This document shows positions 55,003 to 63,805 of a DNA stretch of 64,000 nucleotides, in pieces. The translations under genes were made by a program, and so were the position numbers. Origin of the DNA: Streptomyces sp. M41(2017) (GTDB lineage Bacteria; Actinomycetota; Actinomycetes; Streptomycetales; Streptomycetaceae); contig NZ_MWFK01000001.1 in NCBI RefSeq assembly GCF_002078175.1, forward strand, positions 4,526,001 to 4,590,000, in the 5' to 3' direction. The first letter of the stretch is position 1; the number at the start of each line of letters is the position of its first letter. The notes beneath the pieces were generated by a model. The model was not told where the DNA came from. It did not search any database and saw only the letters and a list, made by a program, of their open reading frames with translations.

Positions 55003-56493
55003 ATGCAGAACGGGATGCACACCGAAACGGAGCGCTGTCTGCGTGCCGTCCAGTCGAAGGACGCGCGCTTCGACGGATGGTTCTTCACCGCCGTCACCAC
55101 CACGAGGATCTACTGCCGGCCCAGTTGCCCGGTCGTGCCGCCGAAGCCGCAGAACATGACGTTCTTCCCCAGTGCGGCCGCCTGTCAGCAGGCCGGGTTC
55201 CGCGCCTGCAAGCGGTGCCGCCCGGACACCAGCCCCGGCTCGCCCGAGTGGAACCACCGCGCCGACCTGGTCGCCCGCGCGATGCGGCTGATCGGCGACG
55301 GGATCGTCGACCGCGAAGGCGTGCCCGGCCTCGCCACCCGCCTCGGCTACAGCACCCGGCAGATCGAGCGGCAGCTGCTCGCCGAACTGGGCGCGGGCCC
55401 CCTCTCCCTCGCCCGGGCGCAGCGCGCCCAGACCGCCCGGCTGCTCATCGAGACGACGCCGCTGCCGATGGCCGAGATCGCCTTCGCCGCGGGCTTCTCG
55501 TCGATCCGCACCTTCAACGACACGGTGCGCGAGGTCTTCGCCCTGTCGCCGACCGAGCTGCGGGCCCGCCTGCCCAGGAAGGGGACCGCGGGAGTCACGC
55601 ACACCCCGGGGGTCCTGAACCTCCGGCTGCCGTTCCGCGCCCCGCTCCATCCGGACAACCTCTTCGGACACCTCGCCGCCACCGCCGTACCCGGTGTGGA
55701 GGAGTGGCGCGACGGCGCCTACCGGCGGACCCTGAGGCTGCCCTACGGACACGGGATCGTCGGCCTCACCCCCACGCCGGACCACATCGCGTGCCGGCTC
55801 AGCCTCAGCGACCTGCGCGATCTGCCCGTCGCGATCAGCCGTTGCCGCCGCCTGCTCGACCTGGACGCCGACCCGGTCGCCGTCGACGACCAACTGCGCG
55901 GGGACCCGGTGCTCGCACCCCTGGTCGGCAAGGCGCCCGGCCGCCGGGTGCCGCGCACGGTCGACGAGGCCGAGTTCGCCGTACGGGCCGTGCTGGGGCA
56001 ACAGGTGTCCACGGCCGCCGCCCGGACGCACGCGGCCCGGCTGGTCGTCGCGCACGGCGACCCGGTCGACGACCCGGAGGGCGGCCTCACCCACCTCTTC
56101 CCCACGCCGGCGGCGCTCGCCGCGCTCGACCCCGAGTCGCTCGCCATGCCCCGGACCCGCCGCGCCACCTTCACCACCCTGGTGGCCGAACTCGCCGAGG
56201 GAAGGCTGCACTTGGGGATGGAGAGCGACTGGGCGGAGGCCAGGGCGCGGCTGCTGGAGCTGCCCGGGTTCGGCCCCTGGACCGTCGACGTGATCGCGAT
56301 GCGGGCCCTCGGGGACCCGGACGCCTTCCTCCCCACCGACCTCGGCATCCGGTACGCGGCCAAGGAGCTGGGTCTGCCGTCCACGCCCGCGGCCCTCACC
56401 GCTCGGGCCGCGGCCTGGCGCCCCTGGCGGGCCTACGCGGTCCAGTACCTGTGGGCCACGGCCAGTCACCCGATCAACTTCCTCCCCGCGTGA
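55003..56493 (+). CDS. Ada N-domain / AraC HTH / AlkA fusion protein
   Basis: This 496-residue protein has three parts. The Ada-type zinc methyl-phosphotriester domain is at 1-80 (IYCRPSCPV, ACKRCRPD, four Cys). The AraC helix-turn-helix is at about 85-190. The AlkA DNA-3-methyladenine glycosylase part is at 195-496, with ACGQQV-like VLGQQVSTAAA, LPGFGPWTVDVIAMRALGDPD and the catalytic Asp in PTDLGI. It senses methylation damage, activates transcription and removes alkylated bases. It lacks the Ogt domain, which is the next gene. Confidence 0.95.
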   Translation: MQNGMHTETERCLRAVQSKDARFDGWFFTAVTTTRIYCRPSCPVVPPKPQNMTFFPSAAACQQAGFRACKRCRPDTSPGSPEWNHRADLVARAMRLIGDGIVDREGVPGLATRLGYSTRQIERQLLAELGAGPLSLARAQRAQTARLLIETTPLPMAEIAFAAGFSSIRTFNDTVREVFALSPTELRARLPRKGTAGVTHTPGVLNLRLPFRAPLHPDNLFGHLAATAVPGVEEWRDGAYRRTLRLPYGHGIVGLTPTPDHIACRLSLSDLRDLPVAISRCRRLLDLDADPVAVDDQLRGDPVLAPLVGKAPGRRVPRTVDEAEFAVRAVLGQQVSTAAARTHAARLVVAHGDPVDDPEGGLTHLFPTPAALAALDPESLAMPRTRRATFTTLVAELAEGRLHLGMESDWAEARARLLELPGFGPWTVDVIAMRALGDPDAFLPTDLGIRYAAKELGLPSTPAALTARAAAWRPWRAYAVQYLWATASHPINFLPA

Positions 56494-56555
56494 GCGGGCC
56501 CCCTGCCCGCCGCGCGGTACGCGTCACCACGGCCACCACGCAGCAAGGACCCCCA

Positions 56556-57038
56556 GTGAAACAGCACATGGTCATCGACAGCCCCTACGGGCCCCTCACC
56601 CTCGTCGCCGACGACGGTGTCCTGTGCGGCCTCTATATGGTCGGCCAGCGCCACCGCCCCCAGGAGGAGACCTTCGGCGAGCGCGACGACACCCTCTTCG
56701 GCGAGGTGAGGGAGCAGCTCGACGCCTACTTCGCGGGCGAGTTGAAGGAGTTCACCGTCGAGCTGCGGCTGGCGGGAACACCGTTCCAGCGCAGCGTGTG
56801 GGACCGGTTGCGGCAGATCCCCTACGGCGAGACCCGCTCGTACGGCGAACTCGCCGACGCCCTCGGCAACCTGGGCGCCTCCCGCGCGGTCGGCCTCGCC
56901 AACGGGAGGAACCCCGTCGGCATCATCGTGCCCTGCCACCGCGTCGTCGGCGCGAACGGCGGCCTCACGGGCTACGGCGGCGGTCTGGACCGCAAGCAGC
57001 GCCTGCTGGACTTCGAGAGCGGAGCGGCCCTCTTCTGA
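56556..57038 (+). CDS. ogt: Methylated-DNA--protein-cysteine methyltransferase
   Basis: This 160-residue suicide repair protein takes methyl groups from O6-methylguanine. The active-site motif IIVPCHRVVG has Cys127. QRSVWDRLRQIPYGETRSYGELA is the DNA-binding helix-turn-helix. GTG 56556 follows AAGGA. It lies 62 bases after the Ada-AlkA fusion gene and is probably induced with it. Confidence 0.95.
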   Translation: MKQHMVIDSPYGPLTLVADDGVLCGLYMVGQRHRPQEETFGERDDTLFGEVREQLDAYFAGELKEFTVELRLAGTPFQRSVWDRLRQIPYGETRSYGELADALGNLGASRAVGLANGRNPVGIIVPCHRVVGANGGLTGYGGGLDRKQRLLDFESGAALF

Positions 57039-57056
57039 CCGCCCCGCCCGGCACCC

Positions 57057-57791
57057 CTAGCCGCCTTCGGAACCGAGCGCGCCCAACAGCGCGGGCAGCG
57101 CGCTGCCGATCGGCTCCCGTACGACCTCGTCGGCGATCTCGTCGTACGGGGTGGCCTCGGCGTTGACGACGACGAGGCGGGCCCCGTGGTCGGCGGCCAC
57201 GCCCGCGAGCCCGGCGGCGGGATGGACCTGGAGACTGCTGCCGACGGCGATGAACACCTGGCAGGCCTTGGCGATCGCGGCCGCCTGACCGAGGACGACC
57301 GGGTCGAGCCGTTCACCGAACAGCACGGTCGCCGGCTTGAGGATCCCGCCGCAGGCCAGGCAGACGGGATCGTCCTCACCGGCGTCGACACGGGCGAGGG
57401 CGTCCTCCATGGGCGTCCGCTCGTGACACGCGGTGCACACCACGGCCCGCGCGGTGCCGTGCAGTTCGAGGACCTTGCGGGCGGGCATCCCGGCGAGCTG
57501 GTGCAGCCCGTCGACGTTCTGCGTGATCACCCGCACCGGCACCCCGGACCTCTCCAGCTCCGCGACCGCCCGGTGCGCGCCGTTCGGCTCCGCGCCGAGG
57601 GCCCCGCTGTCCCGCCGCATCCGCCAGGCCCGCCGCCTGATCTCCGGATCGCCCATGTAGTACTCGTAGGTGACGAGCTTCTCGGCCTCCGGGTCCTGCC
57701 GCCACAGCCCGTTCGGACCGCGGTAGTCGGGGATGCCGGAGTCGGTGGAGATGCCTGCGCCACTGAGGACGGCGACGAGGGGCCTGGTCAT
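57057..57791 (-). CDS. Sirtuin, NAD-dependent protein deacylase
   Basis: This 244-residue Sir2-family protein has GAGISTDSGIPDYRG, ITQNVDGLHQLAG, the catalytic His in LELHGTARAV, two Zn-binding Cys pairs (CTAC, CLAC), and VGSSLQVHPAAGL. It removes acyl groups from lysines and releases O-acetyl-ADP-ribose. The start at 57791 gives the family N-terminus. It converges with ogt at an 18-base gap. Confidence 0.95.
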   Translation of the reverse strand: MTRPLVAVLSGAGISTDSGIPDYRGPNGLWRQDPEAEKLVTYEYYMGDPEIRRRAWRMRRDSGALGAEPNGAHRAVAELERSGVPVRVITQNVDGLHQLAGMPARKVLELHGTARAVVCTACHERTPMEDALARVDAGEDDPVCLACGGILKPATVLFGERLDPVVLGQAAAIAKACQVFIAVGSSLQVHPAAGLAGVAADHGARLVVVNAEATPYDEIADEVVREPIGSALPALLGALGSEGG

Positions 57792-57846
57792 GTCGTCGAG
57801 GGTAGGGCGACGGGGGCGGCGCGGCGAACGGATATCCTCGCGCGGG

Positions 57847-57881
57847 CCAGAGGCCAGAGGCCAGAGACCAGAGACCAGAGG
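57847..57881. repeat. Heptamer CCAGAGG/CCAGAGA repeat
   Basis: Five contiguous 7-base units (CCAGAGG twice, CCAGAGA twice, CCAGAGG) fill the gap between the sirtuin start and the GH15 stop. It is a small slippage tract, not a CRISPR array. Confidence 0.8.
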
Positions 57882-57906
57882 TGCTGGACGTCGGAGGGGC
57901 GGCGGG

Positions 57907-59736
57907 TCAGCGGGCCCGCGGGTCGAGGGCGCGGTCCAGGGACTCGTCCAGCGTCGTCGCCGCCATGATGAGCGACAGGTGGGTGAAGGCCTGCGGGACG
58001 TTGCCGAGCTGTTCGCCGCTCGGGCCGATCTCCTCCGCGAACAGGCCGACATGGTTGGCGTACGTCTGCATCTTCTCGAACGTGTACCGGGCCTGGGGGA
58101 GGCGTCCCGCGCGGGCGAGGGCGTCGACGTACAGGAACGTGCAGAGGCTGAACGTCCCCTCGGATCCGCGCAGTCCGTCGGGCGAGGCCTCGGGGTCGTA
58201 GCGGTAGACCAGGCTGTCGGAGACGAGGACGCGTTCCATGGCGTCGAGGGTGGACAGCCAGCCGGGGCTGCGCGGCGCGATGAAGCCGACGCGGGGCGCC
58301 AGCAGCAGTGACGCGTCCAGCACGTCGTCCTCGTACTGCTGGACCAGCGCCTGTTCCTTCTCGCTCCAGCCCCGCTCCATGACCTGTTCGAGGATGGCGT
58401 CCCTGGCCCGGGTCCAGCGCTGGGTGTCGCCGGGCCTGCTGAAGTCGGCGGCCAGTTTCAGACCCCGGTCGAAGGCCGCCCAGCACATCACCCGGCTGTA
58501 CGTGAAGTCCTTGCGGCCGCCGCGGGTCTCCCAGATGCCCTCGTCGGGCCGGTCCCAGGAGTCGGCGAGCCAGTCGAGCACGCCGGCCAGGCTCTTCCAG
58601 CCGTGATAGCCCGCCTGTTCGCCCACCTCGCGGCCCTGCGCCAGGGCGTACAGGGCCTCGCCGTAGATGTCGAGCTGCAACTGGTCCGAGGCGGCGTTGC
58701 CCACGCGGACGGGGGAGGAGCCGCGATAGCCCTCGAAGTGCTCCAGGATCTCCTCCGTCAGGTGCGGGTCCCCGTCGACCCGGTACATGATCTGGAGGGG
58801 CTCGCCCTCGGTCCCCGCGCGGTCCGCGAAACGTTCGCCGAGCCAGTGCGTGAACTGCGTCGCCTCCTCCACGTGTCCGAGGTCGAGGAGCGCGCGCACC
58901 GACAGGGAGCCGTCCCGCACCCACGTGTAGCGGTAGTCCCAGTTGCGTTCCCCGCCGACCTGCTCGGGCAGCCCCATCGTGGCGGCGGCGACCGGGGCGC
59001 CGCTGGGCGCGTACGTGAGGAGCTTGAGGGTGATCGCGGAGCGGTGCACCATCTCCGTCCAGCGGCCCCGGTAGTTGGAGGTGCGCACCCATCGCTGCCA
59101 GAAGTCGACGTTGTTCCACAGGTCTTCGGTGATCGTGTCGACGCTGGGTGCCGGCGGGGCGTCGTCGTCCGCCCCGCACACCGTGAACACGGCACCCGCC
59201 GTCTCCCCGTTGCGCAGGGTGATACCGCCCCGGACGTCCTTCCCGTCGCGCTCGAACGGGATGCCGCCCTGGAGGTGGGCCGTCGTGCCCGGTGCCCGGA
59301 ACGTGGCCCGGTCGGCGGTCAGTTCGAGTTCGTGGTCCGCCCGCGCGTAGTCGAACCGGGGCCGGCACTCCAGGGCGAAGTGCACGGTGCCGCGCACACA
59401 GCGCACCACCCGCACGATGGTGTGGCGGTCCGAGGGTGTCCTGTCGGTGAGGACCGGCATGTGGTCGATGACCTCGCCCACGCCGTCCGGGGACATGAAG
59501 CGGGTCACCAGCAGGGCGGTGTCCGGGTAGTAGAGCTGTTTCCAGCTTCCCTCGGGGTGCTCGGGCGCGAGCCGGAAGTACCCGCCGCCGTCGTGGTCCA
59601 GGAGCGAGGCGAAGACGCTGGGGGAGTCGAAGCGCGGCGCCGCGAACCAGTTGATCACGCCCTGGGAGGACACCAGAGCCGCCGTCTGCAGGTCCCCGAT
59701 GAGCCCGTGGTCGGCGATCGGCGGATAGCGTTCCAT
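57907..59736 (-). CDS. Glycoside hydrolase family 15 protein
   Basis: This 609-residue protein starts MERYPPIADHGLIGDLQTAALV and has WFAAPRFDSPSVFASLLD, RNWDYRYTWVRDGSLSVRALL and the C-terminal glucoamylase/trehalase-like barrel. GH15 includes trehalases and glucoamylases; the substrate here is unproven but trehalose is common in actinobacteria. GAGAAGGAG precedes the ATG. It sits 13 bases after the DUF2252 gene, so the two are one operon. Confidence 0.92.
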   Translation of the reverse strand: MERYPPIADHGLIGDLQTAALVSSQGVINWFAAPRFDSPSVFASLLDHDGGGYFRLAPEHPEGSWKQLYYPDTALLVTRFMSPDGVGEVIDHMPVLTDRTPSDRHTIVRVVRCVRGTVHFALECRPRFDYARADHELELTADRATFRAPGTTAHLQGGIPFERDGKDVRGGITLRNGETAGAVFTVCGADDDAPPAPSVDTITEDLWNNVDFWQRWVRTSNYRGRWTEMVHRSAITLKLLTYAPSGAPVAAATMGLPEQVGGERNWDYRYTWVRDGSLSVRALLDLGHVEEATQFTHWLGERFADRAGTEGEPLQIMYRVDGDPHLTEEILEHFEGYRGSSPVRVGNAASDQLQLDIYGEALYALAQGREVGEQAGYHGWKSLAGVLDWLADSWDRPDEGIWETRGGRKDFTYSRVMCWAAFDRGLKLAADFSRPGDTQRWTRARDAILEQVMERGWSEKEQALVQQYEDDVLDASLLLAPRVGFIAPRSPGWLSTLDAMERVLVSDSLVYRYDPEASPDGLRGSEGTFSLCTFLYVDALARAGRLPQARYTFEKMQTYANHVGLFAEEIGPSGEQLGNVPQAFTHLSLIMAATTLDESLDRALDPRAR

Positions 59737-59749
59737 GCTGGTCTCCTTC

Positions 59750-61168
59750 TCAGGCCGCCCGGGCCTCGACCCGTCCCGAGCGGACGGCGTCGACGAGGGC
59801 CCGGTGGTCCTTCTCGTTCTGGTCGGCGTAGCGCTCGGCGAACGTGGCCAGCGCGCGGTCGAAGACGTCACCGCCGCCCAGATACGCGGCGATCGCGATC
59901 CGGTCGCCCGAGCGGGCGTGGGCGCGGGCCAGCGTCGCGCCGCAGAGCTCGCCGAAGGCGCGCATGCCCGACGGCACCATGGCCTCGGGCTGCGCGATGC
60001 CCTTCCAGTCCCTCAACTGCCGCAGGTAGAAGTCCCGTCGGCGGCCGTCGATGCCGTCGGCCCGTTCCCAGCCGAGGAAGATGTCGCTGGTGGCCTGCAT
60101 GAGCCGCTGCCCCGCGACGACCCGCTCGCCCTGCGTGCGGTATTCGCTGGCGCCGGCGAACGGCGCGAGCACCGATTCGTCGGCCTCCTTGGCCTGGAGG
60201 AGCAGCGGATCGCCGTCGTCCCGGCCGAGCAGCAGGATGATCCAGCAGCGGGTGCCCACACTGCCCACGCCGACTACCTTGCGGGCCACGTCGGCGATCC
60301 GGTACTGCTCCAGCAGGAACCGCCGGTCCGAGTTCAGGCTGTGCCCGTAGCGCCCGAGCAGTCTGCGGAACTCCCGTTCCAGCGCGCTGCGTTCGACGTC
60401 GGGGAGCAGCTCGTCCAGCGGGGTGATGAGCGGCGGGTCCGAGGTGATGCGGGCCCTGCCGTCCACGATGTGGGTGAGCTTGCCGAAGGCGTGGGCGCTG
60501 TCCCGGGTCCGTGCCTTGGCGGCCGACTGCGACCAGCGGTCGCGGGCCCGCGCGCTCAGCTCCCCGGCGAAGTGGGTCTTCACCCACTCCTCGTCGAACT
60601 GCGTGTACCAGACGGGGAGGTTGCCCATCTCCGCGAAGCGGCGCATCCACTCCCGGTAGGAGCGCACGGTCGCCCGCACGATGGCGGCCCGCTCCTTGGT
60701 GCTGAAGCCGTTGGCCCGGCCCGCGATGACGAAGCTGGCGGACAGCCGCTTGACGTCCCACTCCCAGGGTCCCGGCAGCGTCTCGTCGAAGTCGTTGATG
60801 TCGAACATCAGCCGGCGCTCCGGGGAGGCGAGCAGCCGGAAGTTCAACAGGTGGGCGTCACCGCAGAGTTGGGTCCTGATTCCGGAGCGGGGGGTGTCGG
60901 CTAGGTCGGCGGCCATGATGGCGGCGGCCCCGCGGTAGAAGCGGAACGGCGACTCGGTCATCCGGCCGTAGCGGATCGGGACGAGTTCGGACAGCCGGTT
61001 CGCCGACTGCCCCTCCACGACGTCCACCGGGTCGGTCCGCTTCGGGGAGGGCGTGAAGTCCGCGTGGCTGGAGCGGGGCACCGAGGCGCGGGCGGCCTTG
61101 CCGAGCGCGGCCCGTTCCTTCGGCGTGCGGTGCGGGGTCCGGCCGTCGGCCGGATGTCTGGGGGTCAT
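59750..61168 (-). CDS. DUF2252 family protein, kinase-like fold
   Basis: This 472-residue protein has MTESPFRFYRGAAAIMAADL, QLCGDAHLLNFRLLASPERR, FDINDFDETLPGPWEWDVKR and GVGSVGTRCWIILLLGRD. The G-D-A-H-x-x-N and D-x-D-F-D motifs recall aminoglycoside-phosphotransferase-like kinases. Function is unknown; tight linkage with GH15 suggests carbohydrate phosphorylation or storage-sugar metabolism. The upstream gap to 61432 contains the promoter. Confidence 0.9.
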   Translation of the reverse strand: MTPRHPADGRTPHRTPKERAALGKAARASVPRSSHADFTPSPKRTDPVDVVEGQSANRLSELVPIRYGRMTESPFRFYRGAAAIMAADLADTPRSGIRTQLCGDAHLLNFRLLASPERRLMFDINDFDETLPGPWEWDVKRLSASFVIAGRANGFSTKERAAIVRATVRSYREWMRRFAEMGNLPVWYTQFDEEWVKTHFAGELSARARDRWSQSAAKARTRDSAHAFGKLTHIVDGRARITSDPPLITPLDELLPDVERSALEREFRRLLGRYGHSLNSDRRFLLEQYRIADVARKVVGVGSVGTRCWIILLLGRDDGDPLLLQAKEADESVLAPFAGASEYRTQGERVVAGQRLMQATSDIFLGWERADGIDGRRRDFYLRQLRDWKGIAQPEAMVPSGMRAFGELCGATLARAHARSGDRIAIAAYLGGGDVFDRALATFAERYADQNEKDHRALVDAVRSGRVEARAA

Positions 61169-61432
61169 ACGGCCACCGTCCTGGCGTCGTGGTCCGGGCC
61201 CGCCGGTCGAAGCCGGTCGAAGAGGACACCCGGCCCCGTCATCACGGTATCGCCGGGCGATATGTCCGGCGAGTCGGCGGGAGGACCCCCGGTCGGTCCC
61301 CGCCCTGCCGCTCAGGTGGACCCCGTCGGCCCCCGCCCCGCCGCTGATTTGTGGAGCGGGACGGGGGAGCGGACGATGAGGACGTGTGCGGTGCCGCGAC
61401 GGTGGGCCGTGCGAGAAGACGCGGGAGCGGCG

Positions 61433-62077
61433 ATGGTCCTTGACCTGGTCCTCATCGGTCTGGCGATCGCCCTGAACCCGCTGCCGGTCACCGGGTTCGT
61501 GCTGGTGCTCTCGGCCCGCAACGGCATCTGGAAGGGCCTCGCCTTCCTCCTCACGTGGCTCGCCACCTTCGTCGGCATCATCGCCGTCGTGCTGCTCATG
61601 ACCGGCGGCGAGCCACCGGCCGCGAACTCCTCGCCGTCCACCGCCGCCCTGGCCGTCAAACTGGCCGTCGGCGTCGGCCTCCTCTGCTACGCGGAACGCA
61701 CCCGCCGCCGGATCGGCACACGGCACAGGTCCTCCGGGTTCATGTCACGCGTCGAACGCATCTCCCCGTGGTCCGCGGCCGGTCTCGCGCTGCTCCTCCA
61801 GCCCTGGGGCATGGTCGCGGCCGGCGCCGCCACCGTCGTCGAGGCCGACCTCGCGCACTTCGCGTCGTACGCGGCACTCATGGGCTACTGCCTGTTGGCC
61901 TCGTCCAGCCTGCTGGCCATGGAGCTCTACGCGACGTTCGCCCCCCGCTCGGCCGCCGTGCGGCTCGGGAAACTGCGCACCTGGCTGGAGAGCCACCAGG
62001 AACAGGCCCTCGTGTCGCTGGTGCTGTTCCTGGGCCTGTGGCTGGTCGGCAAGAGCATCTACGGACTGACCGCGTGA
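61433..62077 (+). CDS. GAP/Sap-family membrane protein
   Basis: This 214-residue protein has six predicted membrane segments. It starts VLDLVLIGLAIALNPLPVTGFVLVLSA, the N-terminal mark of the GAP (Sap, peptidoglycolipid-addressing) family, and has NPLPV near residue 16. It is presumed to export a lipid or small molecule. ATG 61433 follows GGGAGCGGCG. An earlier start at 61376 would add 19 residues with no ribosome site. Confidence 0.85.
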   Translation: MVLDLVLIGLAIALNPLPVTGFVLVLSARNGIWKGLAFLLTWLATFVGIIAVVLLMTGGEPPAANSSPSTAALAVKLAVGVGLLCYAERTRRRIGTRHRSSGFMSRVERISPWSAAGLALLLQPWGMVAAGAATVVEADLAHFASYAALMGYCLLASSSLLAMELYATFAPRSAAVRLGKLRTWLESHQEQALVSLVLFLGLWLVGKSIYGLTA

Positions 62078-62196
62078 CGCGTACGTCACCGGCCGCGTGC
62101 GCGGCACATCGCGAAAGTGCGTCGGCATCCGTCCGGTGCTGCAATGGAGAGGAATGGGGGGCAGGGGGAATTCCGCGACCACCCAGGGATGAAGCC

Positions 62197-62640
62197 GTGA
62201 GCGAAGACGAATTCGTCGAGATGGGACCGATCGACTATGTGGTCATCGAGTTTCCCGGCAGCCGAATGACCGGCGAGGGATTTCCCCTCCTGGTCGACCT
62301 GGTGGACCGCGGACTCATCCGCATCCTCGACCTGCTGTTCGTGAAGAAGGACGAGGACGGATCCGTGGTCGGCCTGGAGATCGCCGACCTGACCGGCGAC
62401 GGGGCACTCGACCTCGCCGTGTTCGAGGGCGCCTCCTCGGGCCTGCTGGGCGAGGACGACATCGCGGAGGCCGGCCAGGCGCTGGAGCCCGGCAACTCCG
62501 CCGGCATCCTCGTCTACGAGAACCTGTGGGCCGCGCCCTTCGCCACCGCCCTGCGCCGCGGCGGCGCCCAGATGGTCGCCTCCGGCCGCATCCCCGTACC
62601 GGCCGTCCTCGCCGCCCTCGACGAGACGGACGCCGGATAG
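62197..62640 (+). CDS. DUF6325 family protein
   Basis: This 147-residue protein begins SEDEFVEMGPIDYVVIEFPG and has LVDLVDRGLIRILDLLFVKKD, LAVFEGASSGLLGEDD and LVYENLWAAPFATALRRGG. These match the DUF1269/DUF6325 membrane-stress family. Many members follow or precede SHOCT proteins, as here (63505). Function is unknown. GTG 62197 follows GGGATGAAGCC. Confidence 0.85.
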   Translation: MSEDEFVEMGPIDYVVIEFPGSRMTGEGFPLLVDLVDRGLIRILDLLFVKKDEDGSVVGLEIADLTGDGALDLAVFEGASSGLLGEDDIAEAGQALEPGNSAGILVYENLWAAPFATALRRGGAQMVASGRIPVPAVLAALDETDAG

Positions 62641-62677
62641 GACCCGGCCCGGCAGGACCCGGCCCGCCGGCAGCGAA

Positions 62678-62733
62678 GACCTGACAGGGGAGTGGCCCCG
62701 CACCACGGTGCGGGGCCACTCCCCTGTCAGGTC
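62678..62733. terminator. Bidirectional terminator
   Basis: A perfect 26-base stem (62678-62703 with 62708-62733) and a 4-base loop lie between two convergent genes ending at 62640 and 62765. The stem contains CCTGACAGGGGAGTGGCCCC and its complement. It should stop transcription from both sides. Confidence 0.95.
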
Positions 62734-62764
62734 GGACCCCGGGTGACCGGGGTGCCGCGGCGGT

Positions 62765-63193
62765 CTACCGGGCGTGCGCCTCGCGGCCCGGGCCCACACA
62801 CAGCGCCCAGATGACGAACGCGTCGATGGCGATGAGGACGATCGCCCACACCGGCTGGTACGGCAGCCACATGAAGTTGGCGATCATGGAGAGGCCGGCC
62901 AGGGCGACACCGACGATGCGGGCCCACAGCATGCCCCGGAACAGGGCGAGGCCCGCGATCACGACGAGGATGCCGAGGACGAGGTGGATCCAGCCCCAGC
63001 TCGTCAGATTGAAGCTGTACGTGTAGTTGCGCGTGGTGACGAAGACGTCGTCCTTCGCGATGGCGGAGATGCCCTCGAAGATGGCCATCGCGCCACCGAA
63101 GATCATCATGACCCCGGCGAAGGCGGTCCAGCCGGACACCCACGTTCCCGAACTGCCACCGGTGTCGCGCCGGTGCGTATCCGTCGTAGTCAT
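62765..63193 (-). CDS. DUF7144 family membrane protein
   Basis: This 142-residue protein has four predicted membrane helices (from about 17 to 135). WVSGWTAFAGVMMIFGGAMAIFEG and WGWIHLVLGILVVIAGLALF are typical of this actinobacterial family. Function is unknown. AAGGAGCTCGTG precedes the ATG at 63193. Confidence 0.88.
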   Translation of the reverse strand: MTTTDTHRRDTGGSSGTWVSGWTAFAGVMMIFGGAMAIFEGISAIAKDDVFVTTRNYTYSFNLTSWGWIHLVLGILVVIAGLALFRGMLWARIVGVALAGLSMIANFMWLPYQPVWAIVLIAIDAFVIWALCVGPGREAHAR

Positions 63194-63504
63194 CACGAGC
63201 TCCTTGTGCCTAGACGTCACCATCGACCGGTGACGGCCGGTGGCCCACGATTCAGCTTGCCACGGGAATGACGGACCGGCAGATCTCGGGAAAGGGGGGA
63301 GGCCGAACCCGGATCGAGGTGCGGAAGAGGCCCCGCGGTGCTGGAATGGAAGGGTCTGTCCGGAGCGGTCCGACCCGGAACGCAGGGATTTCTTCCGACC
63401 GTGCGCGTCAGGCGTCGGAATGCTCCGCGCGCCGGCAGGAACGGGCGCGCGGCGGAATTCCGTTCCGGCTCTTCTGATTGCTTTGTGCGTGAAAGGAAAA
63501 CGCC

Positions 63505-63789
63505 GTGCCAGGTCTCCTTCGCGGGGTCGCCCGCACCGCCGTGGTGGCCGGTACGGCCACCGCCGTCTCCAACCGCGTGTCACGCCGTCAGGCGGGGCGC
63601 TGGGCCCAGCAGGAGGCGCCGGCCCAGGCCTACCAGGAGCCCGCGCCGGCCGCCGCGCCCCCGCCCCCGCCGCCCGGCGCCGACATGACCAGCAAGATCG
63701 ACCAGCTGAAGCAGCTGGGCGACCTCAAGAACCAGGGCGTCCTCACCGAGGCGGAGTTCGAGGAGCAGAAGCGCCGCATCCTCGGCTGA
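63505..63789 (+). CDS. Small SHOCT-domain protein
   Basis: This 94-residue protein starts with VPGLLRGVARTAVVAGTATAVSNRVSRRQ-type basic N-terminus, then a Pro/Ala-rich linker, then a C-terminal SHOCT helix pair (about 62-94) reading KIDQLKQLGDLKNQGVLTEA then EFEEQKRRIL. SHOCT domains are oligomerisation modules often found with envelope proteins. GTG 63505 follows GAAAGGAAAAC. The 310 bases upstream show only a promoter region. Confidence 0.88.
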   Translation: MPGLLRGVARTAVVAGTATAVSNRVSRRQAGRWAQQEAPAQAYQEPAPAAAPPPPPPGADMTSKIDQLKQLGDLKNQGVLTEAEFEEQKRRILG

Positions 63790-63805
63790 GCGGTTCCTCG
63801 GGCGT

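Noticed and set aside
57847..57881. CRISPR-like short repeats
   Set aside because: Seven-base contiguous units without spacers and no cas genes; simple tandem repeat.
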